A DNA stretch of 64,000 nucleotides from Ustulina deusta (lineage: Eukaryota > Ascomycota > Sordariomycetes > Xylariales > Xylariaceae): contig JAJNNX010000010.1 of the NCBI GenBank assembly GCA_023159155.1, positions 806,001 to 870,000 on the forward strand, in the 5' to 3' direction. The notes under the pieces are model-generated. The model ran no database searches and was not told where the DNA came from. It saw only the letters and a program-made list of their open reading frames with translations. Positions 23,599 to 35,163 of this stretch are shown here, piece by piece (position 1 is the first letter of the stretch; every line of letters starts with the position of its first letter). Made by a program: the position numbers and the translations under genes.

Positions 23599-25791
23599 TT
23601 ACTGCAGCCCTAAGGTGATGGCCTGCTTGGTCATATCTGCGTGGACCCATTCGACAATGATGTTCCCAACATCAATCACTAGACTTTCGTAGTGTTCGCC
23701 TGCGAAGAAGAGGCCCGTGTGTGCTGCCACCTGATCCATATCCTTCATAAAGACGCCTACCCATTTGGAGTCAACCCGGCCATGGGATTTGGGCACGTTG
23801 CAGAATTTCCGTTTCTTCTGTTCCTTTTCTTTGTCTTTGCTCCTCTCTTTCGCTTTTTCCTTGTCTTTCTTCGCGGCCGTCTCCCGGGGTGTCAGGTCCG
23901 GTGACACTGGTGTCCATTCCTGGGGTGGAGGCTGCGATGCTTTGTCATTGGGCGCTGAGAGTTGTTCGCCAACTTCTTGGTTTGATGTAGTTGGCGATAC
24001 GTCCGATTTTGTTGGTGTTGTGGGAGACATTGTGGCGGCGGCAGCAGCAACAGCAGCAGCATCTTCCTTCCTCCGTCTCTTCTTTTCTTCCTTGGCCTGT
24101 TTTTCGGCTTCTTGTGCCAATTTCTTTCTCCGTTTTTCAATTATCTTCTCTCGTTCCTTAATTGCCTTTTCGCGGTCTTTCACCGCCTGTGCATAGGTTT
24201 TTTGTGCCCGCTTCGCCTCTTTTTCTGCCAACTTCCGCGCATCTTTATCGGCATAATTCTCTAAATTCGGCATGTCTGGCTTTGCTGGTAAATCTGGCAC
24301 GGGTGGAAGGTCGAGGTCTAAAGCAGCTACAGCGGTCGTAACATCCGCGGTTAAGACCTTGTCTTCGATTAGATATTTCTCCGTAGAAGATGGAATACTG
24401 TCTTGGCCGCTTGCTTGAGTGGCATCTAAATGGTGGTCATTTGGTTGAATACTAATTGTCTTATTTATTTCGACTGAATCATCTCTCGCTGGTAGTGTTG
24501 GCGGCTCGTCAAGTATCGGCTCCGGACTAAGAAGCTCCAAGCTTGATCGTTCACTATTCGATAAGCTCACGGGCTTAGGGTCGTGTTTGTATATCTCACG
24601 TTGAGATTCGAGGCTGGGAACATCAGCTGATATGCGTGGCGATATTAGGCTTTTCTCTGAATTATCGTGAATCGAGGCGGATTGTGCGTCTTCTGGTTCA
24701 AGACCTCCGTCCTCTGGCTTCTTTGGAAACCCATTACAGATAGTATAGTATTGGATGAAGCGGACTTGAGGCGGAGAGAAGCCAGTCCGCTTTAAGTCGT
24801 CCACGTCTTCTAGCCTTCGAATGCTCTCGTAGCGGGTTTTGAGAGTATTGATATCAAACATGGTGCCGCCAAATTCCAAGTGCGACATGACATGGTTGGC
24901 GGCGGCGTCAATTAAACCCTCGGAATTGTGCTTCTTCACGAAATGCACGACGTTCTTCCACCACGTCCTCTCTTCGATGCGAACGTCATTTGCAAGGCTT
25001 GGGTTGAAAGTTGAATCGCGAGCTAAGGCAGGGCGCATGAAGGGAGCTGGTGGTGGTGGTGGGGAGGGTAGCGTCTCGGATATAGTTGACGGCATGGAGT
25101 ACGCTGAAAGACTTGGCGATGGGAGACTAAGTGTGGACTGTGTTGACAGCTCTCCTGGCACTTTTGGCGTTTCGTCCTTTCTGAACAAACTGGATATTCC
25201 GGCTACGATGATGCCCGGGTGCATGCCTAGCAACGGTGCATCCAAGTTCACCACCCCGAGGATACGATGCCTGAAATAGCTATGCTGATTCTGTTGTGTA
25301 GATCGCTACATCGAACTATTAGCTGCGAGGCTCGACAGTATGGGCACTGGACCACTCGCCTTCAGAACAACATCGGCAGCCAACAAACCACCCATCGAAT
25401 GTCCAACAAGGATGATATCTGTCTTGTAGGACTCAAGAGGCTCGAGCCATTTGCTGAAGTTATCACGAGCGATATCAATAGACTTGTAAGTCTTGTACCT
25501 CGGATAGATCTTGGAGTGGACAACATGGCTATCCGAGAGGGCGAGTTTGAGGTACCGGTGAACATGAGCCGGGAACGACTGAAACGACGTGTCATTTCCC
25601 ATAAAGCCATGTATATAAATTACTAGCAGCGTGCGTCTCTCTATCTCCTCATACGCCGGTAGGGAGGGTGTCAAGGACTGGGTAGACGATGTGCGGGGAT
25701 CATCATAGAGGCCGCCGAACGGGGTTTGGTGGCTGCCGCCGGATTGAGGAGGTCCAGTGAGGCCCTTGACGTCTGAAGCACGAGAACTCAT
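23599..25791 (-). CDS. Alpha/beta hydrolase with long charged C-terminal tail
   Basis: Two exons on the minus strand: 25791-25337 and 25270-23599, 708 residues. Exon 1 has the oxyanion region YIHGFMG (59-65) and the nucleophile elbow GHSMGG (Ser132) of lipase/esterase-type serine hydrolases. Exon 2 continues with RILGVVNLDAPLLGMHPG, where the Asp is a likely catalytic residue. The fold and layout fit the fungal DUF676/lipase-like group. The middle third is Pro/Ser-rich. A segment of repeated KEAKRAQKTY- and KEREKIIEKRRKKLAQE-type helices follows, and a conserved cap ends the protein (NVPKSHGRVDSKWVGVF). The donor I use, CT|GTCGAG, is non-consensus. Acceptors at 25279 or 25271 both keep frame and differ by three codons. 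The substrate is unknown. Confidence 0.75.
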
Positions 25792-26797
25792 GATTGCGGG
25801 AGTTGGATTAGGCGACGTGGGCGGGTAGTGCCCAAAGTCTGCTGGTCTAGGCAGGCCGTCGTGAGAATGCGTGCCGGTTGAGGCTGGCTGATACCAACAG
25901 CGGGGTGGAGGCGTGTGGAGGACGAACGTTGGCTATTTGACGCCTAGGTATCTAGAAACTCTAACGTGGGCGTTCTAGATAGGTAGCTGGATACTTTTCT
26001 AAGCCGCACTACATATGTGGTTGTGTGTAGGTCATAACAATCATCTAGATATCACGAAGTTTTAGCCGATGTATATACGAAGGCAACAACAATTGCACCG
26101 AGAACTACCTACAAGTAGGTAGACTTATAGCACCATCTGATAAGGCACCTAGCTGTCAAATCAGAGGTGGGAGGGCGGGGGCTTCGTGGGCACTTACCTA
26201 AGTAGGTACCTAGGTAGGTAAGTAGGTACCGTAAATAGATTATCCCTACCAAATATTGCGGTGCAGGGTACACGGAGGCGGATACATGAGGTAATAATAG
26301 TAAACCATTAAACGAATTGGGTACAGTGTACCGTGGCATGGGGCTAGGAGGACACGCTGGGGGGGAATAAATAGAGTTATCCAGCCTTTGTTACTGCTGA
26401 GTGCCTTAAGTACACTATACCTCGCGCCTCGGAGGCGATCCATCTTGGAAATAGCCGACCAGTTAGGGCCAACGTCACCTCCTGATGGTTGACCCGGTCG
26501 CCGGCTTCACACCTGCCGTCGAACGCACATACGCTACATACTATCTGTCTACTACCTACAATCACAATCGCAGTCTCTCATTTTCTCGGAGGGGCGGCCA
26601 CCTACGCCGCCAGGCATCAGGCACGAGGAGAACGGAGTCACGGGCTTCTGATCCGGCTGGCGAATTCATGCCATCTCTCTCTCTCTACTTACTTACTTGC
26701 AGCCGGTAATCAGCCGCCGTTTGCTCCGTTGCTTGCACGTCTGTCAGCTTCCTTGATCGTGTCTCACCACGGCCATCCAGGCCGTGCAACTATAGCC
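25792..26797. other. Divergent promoter region with palindromic tracts
   Basis: About 1 kb between the divergent hydrolase and F-box genes. A dense cluster of TACCTA/TAGGTA units runs from 26193 to 26230, with smaller ones at 26104-26122 and about 25944-25990. Confidence 0.6.
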
Positions 26798-28306
26798 ATG
26801 GACCTTCCGACCGAGATATGGCAGATGATCTATGAGGATATCCGTGACAACAAGACTCTGTCGTGCTTGTCACGCACCTGCCGGTTTCTTTGGGAGTTGG
26901 GGATACCGCTCCTCTATAAGAAGTTCGAAACATTCGACTTCAATGATGGGAGGCCGACACATTACCAGAGTCTCTCGGCTTTCATCCGCACCGTGTCCAA
27001 TAACCAGCATCTCGCGAGAGTCGTCACTGAGATGTATGCCCTCCCTCCCCTTTTATGACGCCTGTTCATCTACCGCTCTCTGATGCCGTTCACCCGCCGG
27101 CCAATGTTTTCATCCATCACAAGACTAGCAATTGACCGCTTCTCATCTGCTCACGTGCCATATATTTCAATGAATCTAGCCCACCGTGACTGATCATCTC
27201 TCAGGAGCTGTACAACCTCAGCATTCACCAAACATTATGACCGCGAAGATCTATTTAGGCAATATTCTCAATACGATTCCGCCTTGGTCGGCGATGTCGC
27301 CCGTCGTCTCAGGGTCCCCGTCTCTAACATCCGGATGAGTTCTGCCACGCTCTGGGGCGTATCAAGCCGGAGCAGCTTCGCACATCAGCTTTTGGTATGC
27401 TCGCTCCCTAACCTGAAGACTCTTGAATTCAAGGTTCCGAGTTCATCCGAGGGCTTCAACGAATGTCTCTCCATCTGGGCCAAAAACCCCTCCAACCGCC
27501 TATGGTCACTTGCCGAGCTGAAGATCGAGGAAGAGAGCATATCACGGCGCTTCAACTTCGCCGATGTCCAAGATATCATCCGGTATTCGCCGAATCTTGA
27601 GAGTCTTTCCCTCAAGAGATGCTATAGTATCACGGCTGACTACGACCTCGATCTCCGGAATCTGAAGAGGCTACGCATCATTGAGAGCAGATTCCACCGC
27701 GAGGGGTTGTTCCTCTGCAAATACTGCCGCCATCTAGAAAGCTTCACCTATATCTCTTTTGGGCCGCACTGGGCCATGGACAGGCTCCCGGCTGAGATTG
27801 TCGTCGCTCTTGAACCCGCCAAGCAGAGCTTGAGACAGCTCGAGATCTTCCATTTTTCCAGGGATAGTCCCCGAGAGCAGCACCAGGGCATCGAATCTCT
27901 GCGCGATTTCCCGGTTCTCGAGACCGTGACTCTCAACCCCGGCGCCCTGTCGGGTACCGCAGACCTCCCCGACAACTCTGACACCCCGAATCGCGGCATA
28001 TTCGTCGAGAAGTTGCCGGATTCGCTGGTAGCGCTGACTCTGGTGAACGTCTCTCGCGATCTATTCGAGGACATTAGACTATTTGCTCAGTACGCGATAG
28101 AAGGGGGCTTCCCACATCTACAGACAGTCTCGATATCCGGTGGTCCACCAGACCCGCGGCCGGATGAGGATCGAGCCACTTTTGAACATTTTGACGAGTC
28201 CGAATGGGCGCTTCTCCGTGCCATGTTTGAAAGCGGCGGCATCGAGTTCGAGTGTCAAAGCGACTGGTGGCATCGCCTAAGATCATTATGTGATATGGCG
28301 CCTTAA
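26798..28306 (+). CDS. F-box protein
   Basis: Two exons: 26798-27033 and 27205-28306 with a 171-bp intron, 445 residues. Residues 1-45 (MDLPTEIWQMIYEDI, then CLSRTCRFLWELGIPLLYK) match the fungal F-box, which binds Skp1. The rest is an irregular leucine-rich region (for example SLPNLKTLEFKV, YSPNLESLSLKRC, LRNLKRLRI), the usual substrate-binding part. F-box proteins bring targets to SCF ubiquitin ligases, whose classical E2 is Cdc34, encoded 6 kb downstream. Filamentous fungi have many F-box genes, so the target cannot be named. The phase-2 splice restores Met-Ser-Cys at the junction. Confidence 0.85.
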
Positions 28307-28781
28307 TTTTTTTTTTAGGCCCCATGAATGGTTTACAGGCCCGATTTCGTCATGATGGCCGTTGTGATAGATAGGAAGAGCTCGCTTAATGAATGGATAC
28401 CCAAGTCAAAGTAACTTTAGTGTTGACTAAATTTTTTGTATTTGGCTGAAGGCATGTCTGTATGTAGTGCCACCGCCAGTGGACTTTGTGACTCCTCAAG
28501 TTGGCCGTACTTCGGGCAAAGCAACGCCGAAAACTGATGGTTGACCTCCCAATGTGAATATGTAAATATCATGTACAACGCCTGACGCCATGCTAAAATC
28601 ATGAACTATGCAGTAACCGTGGAGAACCATGAAGCTGTCTTGAGAAATAGGACTCAATAGCTTTGCTGGCATCTTTCCAAGTATTTTTACACCCTGTAAT
28701 CAACTCTGCATCATCGCCCTTCTTTTTACCTGGGTATCATGATTATATTCGCCCACTCAGTAATGGGCCGCTCGGGTTCTG
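28307..28781. other. Intergenic between convergent genes
   Basis: 475 bp between the F-box stop and the Med19 stop; both 3' ends. Nothing recognised. Confidence 0.6.
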
Positions 28782-30071
28782 TCATAACCGATCAGCCAAG
28801 AGGTTTCTGGAAGACGGATGATCTGACGAATGCACCTGTTTTCTCCTCTTCAGCTTAGACGACCGATCATCACCGTCACCCGTAGAATAACCGCCGGTGT
28901 CATCATCGTATCCTTCACCATAGCCCTCGAAGCTGCTATCTTGATAGCTTCTTTTCTTGCCAAATCGACGAGCGCGGTCCAGCTGGGGCGCCAGCGACTT
29001 GTTTGGTTTCTGAGTAGCACCTGTAGCAGATAATGCCGGGGTGTTCGGAGCTGTCGCTCGTGGAACTTGATCGGAACTGGTCTTTTTCGAGGCATGGGCC
29101 GGTGCTAAATCTCCCAGGACGGAATTATCCCATAACGCCTTTGGTATTTGTCCCTTTGCTACTGTCGTCGCCTTGGTCAAGTTGGCTTGATGGGCCGGCG
29201 TGAAACCCTTCTCAATGTCTTTCCCAGATACGACACGATTCTGCCAATCCTCCTCGGCAACCATTAACAGCTCCAGGAATGCTGACGGCTCTTTCTTGAC
29301 GACGTCGAAATGACCACTGAGGCCCAGTGTCTTGATCTGGCCCTTGTACGTCTTCCGTAGCGCATTCTTTTCTCCGTTCGGTTTCGTACGAGCAACTTCG
29401 GCGGCAATGCCTGTCAAGCCAAACTTCTCGAACAAATCTTCCGACATGCGCGGCGAAGATATAGAATGGGCTATATGAAAATAGTGTGTCAACAAGGGTA
29501 CTAGGGAGTGCCGGTTACTTAGACCACTAAAAGATCACAAGGACATCTGCATCAAGAAGATACACTCTGGACTAGGATGGTAGAGACTCTTGAGACATTA
29601 GAGGAGCCTTACGAGTTCTGCAGAGAAGGTATTTTTCGCCAACATCCAAGTGTAGGTCTTGAATACCGATTTTGCGTGGGTCTTCAAGGTGAACTTTCTT
29701 GTGCTCGTGGGCAGTGTCGTCGAATGAATATTTTCGCTTATTTGAAGACACGTCCATCATAGTTGTGTCATGAGAATTGTCGAGTAGCAGATTGGAGCCG
29801 TTTACGCTATGCGCTGGCTATAACAAAATTAGTTATGTCTCGAGATGCGGGAGAGAAGATTTGCAGCGAGCGAAGAGAAAAGTTGAGAGGGAGAGCAGTC
29901 ATCGGTTCTCGGCTCGAGGTAGAATGGGACGACAAAAATATAGCTCACTGTAGGTAACGAGGCCGCGATGGAAGTCATTGAGGTGTTCATGCTCGGTCCC
30001 TGATCTGTCACGCTGGGAGAGAACTGGGAAGGGCTCTGGGGTGTCTGAGGGTTAAAGGACATGGCTGCCAT
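28782..30071 (-). CDS. ROX3: Mediator complex subunit 19 (Rox3)
   Basis: Three exons on the minus strand: 30071-29949, 29817-29613 and 29470-28782, 338 residues. The N-terminus (MSFNPQTPQSPSQFSP) and the core YLLCRT|PHSISSPRMSEDLFEKFG, with NGEKNALRKTYKG and GHFDVV, fit fungal Rox3/Med19. Med19 sits in the Mediator head/middle contact and helps transmit activator and repressor signals to RNA polymerase II in the nucleus. The C-terminal third is basic and polar (RARRFGKKRSY, LKRRKQ), fitting nuclear location. Two starts nine bases apart are possible (30071 or 30062). Introns are 131 and 142 bp with CTAAT-type branch sites. Confidence 0.88.
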
Positions 30072-33063
30072 TGAGACCAAAAGGCGGAGCAAATTCTGGA
30101 TGCGAGCGGTCGGGGTTAGAAAAGGAGGGGATCTGACGCCGTGGAAGTGGGTGAGGATCGCAAGGAACGGATGCCGATCGGCGGCAGCGGTGTCGAGAGG
30201 CTGCCGGAATGGCGAGGAGAACGGGGAGGCGGTGGCACTGGAGAAACGCGGCAGATGTGCACTGCCGAACTATGCGCTCGATAGAACCACGGCGGCAGCA
30301 GCACTGGTATCAGATTTCGGGAGTGTTGTGGAGGGCCAAGCGGCGGTGGTGATGGTGGCAAATTGCGCGCCAGACCACCGACCGAGGTGCCTTGGTCGAA
30401 GTTCCCCCGAGTCCGCCTAGCATACAACGTCCGCAATCAATCCCCTGCAGCAAACAATCGTATCGAGATAGTTAATTCTTCTGGCGTCGACAAAAGCGCC
30501 CGACGAGACGCGGCGATCAGTTGTGGTTGGAGACCGGGTGCGAAGGGTAGTATGCGGTCGTCGGTCGGTAGGGAATGTTGGTTGTAGGTTGCAGGTGGAT
30601 GGGAGGTTGAGAATTCGGAAACCCAGATGGATCGATGAAAGGCGAAAGATGGGGGCAGGTGGCCTTGCCTTGTCACCCGGCAGCAACATCAGTTAGTAGG
30701 GAGTCTAGGGACATCCTGTTCCGCCGCCCCACCCAGGTATAAACTTATCCAGTACCTAGACTACACTAGACCGCCCACTAATAAATGAATGGTACTACCT
30801 ACTGCCCGTAGGTACCTGGCTAGGTAGTAAATTGTACCACCACGTCGTTTCTTGCGCCTCCCGTCATCATGGGAACAAAGCCAAAGTCATACTGCGAACG
30901 TACACCAGCTACAATACATGTCGTCTCAGCAGAGTGCACCTTTATTTCGCCCAATGCCATTGAGACTTCTGCTATCTACATATTCAACCTATCCAATGTC
31001 ACATGCACATTGTTCTTGACCCTGGCCCTGACCCTGACCCTGACCAGGTGTTAGACATAGAGACTGTCCACTAGGTATGGTAGGTAAGACTGGGTTGTAG
31101 TCCTGGTTGGCTCAATCGGTAGTGTGAGGAGCCTTGACAACGTCTATCTCCTCATCTTATTGGCTCTGAATAAATAGGTACTTAGCATGTCGATTCAGTA
31201 TAACTATACCTATTTTGTAGGTAGGTGGGCATACAGGAACAGTACCTACCTAGGTATTGGTATGTTCCCCAGACTTGCCAGCCTACCTCCTATGGGTATA
31301 GGTAGGAAGAAAGAGAAATGTCGGGCTTCGCACCCACATGACGAGAAAGGCGGTCGGCTGTTTAGGTACCGGTTTGAGATGGTCATTTATAGAATATTGT
31401 ACCTAGGAGCTATGATTACACAGGATTGGTGAAGTTGAACTAGTGTTTAAGCGACATGGTGAGTTGTTCTAATAGTACTCAGCGCACGCCTACACTATGT
31501 CCATAAGGTATGAATTAGAAATTGCCCGTGCTGGCAAGACCAATAATCAGCAATGACATGGATATGTGCCAAAGTTGATCTAGTATACATGCAAACTTGT
31601 CTGGATAGCAGTAACTCAACCGATCCAAGCCTCTGTTCCCATCTTCTCATTCTCTCTAGTTCAATGCTATCACACCTGCATAATGGCTTACTGACTGCCA
31701 CTAAGCGGGTGAAATGGATCTTATTTCTTATAGCTAGACGGCATCCATACAGTAGAGATGCCTATATTCTTACTCCGACCTCAACCCTGCTCATAGGTAC
31801 TTAAGTAGTGTATGTATCCTCGGGAGGGTGGTGAGCCAACTCATCATGCACATAGGTTGCTGCGACGGGTAATATGTAGTCTCCAGACAACTACTGTAAG
31901 TCGGTCGGACACACGTTATCCATCCCTTGCCTTGTCAGCACGATGTGAAAAACTTTTCCAGCCTTTGGCGATTTTCGGACGAGTTTACTGCTGTGCTCTA
32001 CCTGTCCATGTAGACAAAAGGGCACTGGATGTAACCTTTCAATACAGGCAGGTTACTTGTACACCTGGGCATCTTTTCCACCGCTATCTTATGTCACGGT
32101 ATTGCAAGTTTGATTCAAGCTAGTACCTAACCAAAGCTCAATGCTAGCCACCTCTCACAATGCTACGTTGAGGGATGTGCTGGTATCTTGATGCATTGTC
32201 ACCGCAATACCACTGGATATTGGATAATTGTTGGGGGCATGGGAGGTAAAAACTTATCCAGATGCAGCCTGACCCCATCTTGTGTGCCTATTTGTCTGCT
32301 GTGGCGTCTTTAACTTATAATGGCACTTTAGGTAGGTACATTGCCAACGCCCGCAGAAGAACCAACATGGCAGGTTACCTGTGCTCCGACTTCTCTTCGT
32401 GCGAGTCAGGAGCCCTTGCCGCCGGTTTATTACAGAACATTCCGTCAGTATGGGTCCCCAGCAAGGATCAGGTCCCACATCCATTCATCCCACCTTGCCT
32501 GACGCCTGGGTCCAGCGCCGGGTCAGCGCTTCGGGTCCTATGCCACCTGGAGGCTCGCCCTGTCTCCCTCCCTCCAAACACACCTACCTATGTACCTCGG
32601 TACTGGGCAGGTATGATGTATATATCTACCTAGGTAGGTACGTACCTTACTGCGTACCTACTTGACGCACCTACCCAACAGGTAGAAGGCATTCAAGGTT
32701 GTACACTACTTATGTAATATCCAAGTTGTTTCCTGGCAATGCACATTATGATTAAATATGTACCCTGGGGTGCCCAAAGCAGACATCTCCAACCCTCGCC
32801 CATATAAGTTCCTAAGTACAGCTGTACTCTCTCCCACCTACCCGAAACACTTCGTCCGCCATCCACGCACCCGCACACTGAGCGCTGGCTCGCGCCCGCC
32901 TCCAGGACCATCTACATCCGCCTCTACGTCAATCCAACACCTTTGTTTGGTACGAAGAGTCGAACTCGATTTGAGTACCTCACTCCGATTTGGCATCCAT
33001 ACAACCACTGCCACCTACCATTACCACCCTCCCACCAAATCACCTCTGCAGCAACACCGGATC
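30072..33063. other. Long intergenic region rich in TAGGTA palindromes
   Basis: About 3 kb between the divergent Med19 and Cdc34 genes. It holds the densest set of TACCTA/TAGGTA tracts in the window (about 30733-30832, 31070-31090, 31205-31310, 31360-31410, 32125-32135, 32330-32340, 32625-32680) and a CCTGAC minisatellite at 31018-31045. Small frames, such as 32262-32633, have no recognisable content. Confidence 0.55.
31018..31045. repeat. CCTGAC hexamer minisatellite
   Basis: Four to five imperfect tandem copies of CCTGAC. Confidence 0.8.
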
Positions 33064-33916
33064 ATGGCATCGTCGAGGCTGGCAGGAGGTGCTAAGCATC
33101 GGCTTATGATGGAGATGCAAGACTTGTCCAAAGAGAGATGGGTCAACATTGATGTAAGTGACATTGCTGTCCCTCCGGCATCGGCCGCAATCACTCATGC
33201 AATGGCACGATTTGTAGCTTGTGAATGGAAATATTTTCCGCTGGCGCCTTGGCCTCATTGTTGTGAACCCCGACAGCGCCTTCAACGGCGGATACTTCAA
33301 GGTAAGTAGGCTTTGCCTCTTCGAGCCCGTACTTCGAGTGGTTCTTGTTCTGTGAGGCACCTAACTAACATTGCCTGATTTGTAACCATAGGCCGAGATG
33401 ACTTTCACGGAAGAATATCCCTATCAGCCGCCTACTTTCCGATTTTTAATTCCAATCTACCACCCCAATATCTATCCCGACGGCAAACTGTGTATTTCCA
33501 TCCTTCACACACCCGGCGAAGATATTACATCAGGCGAGCAAGCGAGCGAGCGCTGGTCTCCTCTCCAGGGCGTCGAGTCCGTTCTCCGGTCCGTTCTCCT
33601 TCTCTTGGACGATCCTGAGATCAACTCCCCGGCCAATGTAGATGCCAGTGTGATGTACCGGGACAAGCGTGATGTGTACAATAGGAAGGCTAAGGAAATT
33701 GTCGACAAGTCAAAACACGATATCCCCGAGGGATTTGAGATGCCTACAACCCTCGAACCCCCACCGCCACCCAAGTCAGTCGATGATGATGCCGCTTTTT
33801 GGGATGAGAGCGATGAGGAGCTTGATTTCGGTGGCAGCGACACAGGAGACGAAGAGACGGCTGATTTTGATGAAGACGGCGAGGAAGAGGGACAAAGCGA
33901 CGACGACGATGCCTAA
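33064..33916 (+). CDS. CDC34: Ubiquitin-conjugating enzyme E2, Cdc34/Ubc3 type
   Basis: Three exons: 33064-33153, 33218-33301 and 33392-33916, 232 residues. The UBC fold includes the HPN motif (82-84) and catalytic Cys92 in GKLCISIL. Directly after it comes the acidic-loop insertion (HTPGEDITSGEQASERW) that is specific to Cdc34/Ubc7-class E2s. The C-terminal 60 residues form an acidic Asp/Glu tail, as expected for Cdc34 binding to SCF ligases. The enzyme accepts ubiquitin from E1 and builds Lys48 chains on SCF substrates, including cell-cycle inhibitors. The splices GAT|GTAAGT and AAG|GTAAGT are canonical, and both are phase 0. Confidence 0.93.
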
Positions 33917-35163
33917 CTCCTCGTCTGCAGGAATCTGGGAAGGATTCATTCAGCTGCCTCCCTTTGTTTTCCTCGGCTAGAAGCAGGCTCGTGTTAACGA
34001 AGGCTTCTATACTCGCCCAACTATAAGGACATTATAACTTGGCACCGCCCAAGGCTGATCTTGGGCGCAAAAGGACATGGGATCGCGGCTAACCCTTCAA
34101 TCGCCAAAATTTCCTACTACCAGTACACATACTCTTGCATAGCGTCGGATAATGGCGTCTTTCGGATCTCTCTCACTAGATACAGGGAGTGGCATGCTTT
34201 CACAGAACTATGATTTTGCTTCTGACTCTCGGATTGGCTATATGGCTGGTTGCCGTATATCCCTTTTATAGAAACTACATCCTCGGCTACGCCGTAACTT
34301 GTTGTTGGAGGGATGATAAGGCGGTGGGAAGTTTATAGCTGAACTAGGTAGCCTGGATAAATAGATTTGCACAGATATTCACCTGCCACCTTGCTGCCTC
34401 CTGCTTGATTGATATGGATATCTTATAAGAAGAATATTAAGACAAGCGGTAGCTCAGCAAAGACACAAAACATCTCAAGAATACCTTAGTGGGCATTCAC
34501 TAGCGTTACCTGTTAGTCGATGTACTTGGTTTGCACTCAAAACCTACAACCCATGTTAACAAGAATATACAATACTACCTACTATGTGACTACATACTTA
34601 TCATATAGGCTAGGTAGCTACTTTTAGACAGCATTGGCAAAATCTAAGCATAGTGGCCTATCTAGATAATGTAGGTATGTTACTAGACCTCAGGGCATAG
34701 GTATTCAAGCAGCTGCCTAGGGTACAAAGGCACCGCGCATTAGGGTAGGCCGGTACCTGTGTCCAGGTGCCTGGTGGGTACCACAACGCAGACTACCTAG
34801 GTATCTAGGTACTATATTCTGCAGGGATTCGCATCGATAGCTCTTGCTGCCTCTAGATATCACCCACTTTGCATTTATGTATCGCTTATTGTCATCGTGA
34901 ACCACCTTCATCCTGGCTTGTCCACTCTTCACCAACGTCGCTGACGTGGCTTGACTTTGCCCATTCTCTGGGCAGTTGAGTGATTGCTTGGGAGTACGAG
35001 AGAATATGCCTACGCTCCCCAACCCGACACTGAGCTAACGAGCTTCAGTGCCTCTTTGACTCTCGTTTCCACACACTCGCCTTAAACGGGCGATCAGATA
35101 ATTTCCCATGCTCATCAAACCACACCGACCACCTCCTTGCTCCTGGACTGCTGTGTCTTCACA
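33917..35163. other. Intergenic, no gene seen
   Basis: Spacer of about 1.25 kb with TACCTA/TAGGTA tracts at about 34590-34680 and 34790-34812. Confidence 0.55.

Noticed and set aside
30061..30436. Frames opposite and upstream of the Med19 start
   Set aside because: They cover the Med19 first exon and promoter; no recognisable sequence.
32262..32633. Plus-strand frame of 123 codons before Cdc34
   Set aside because: Runs through TACCTAGG repeat tracts; no conserved-looking block.
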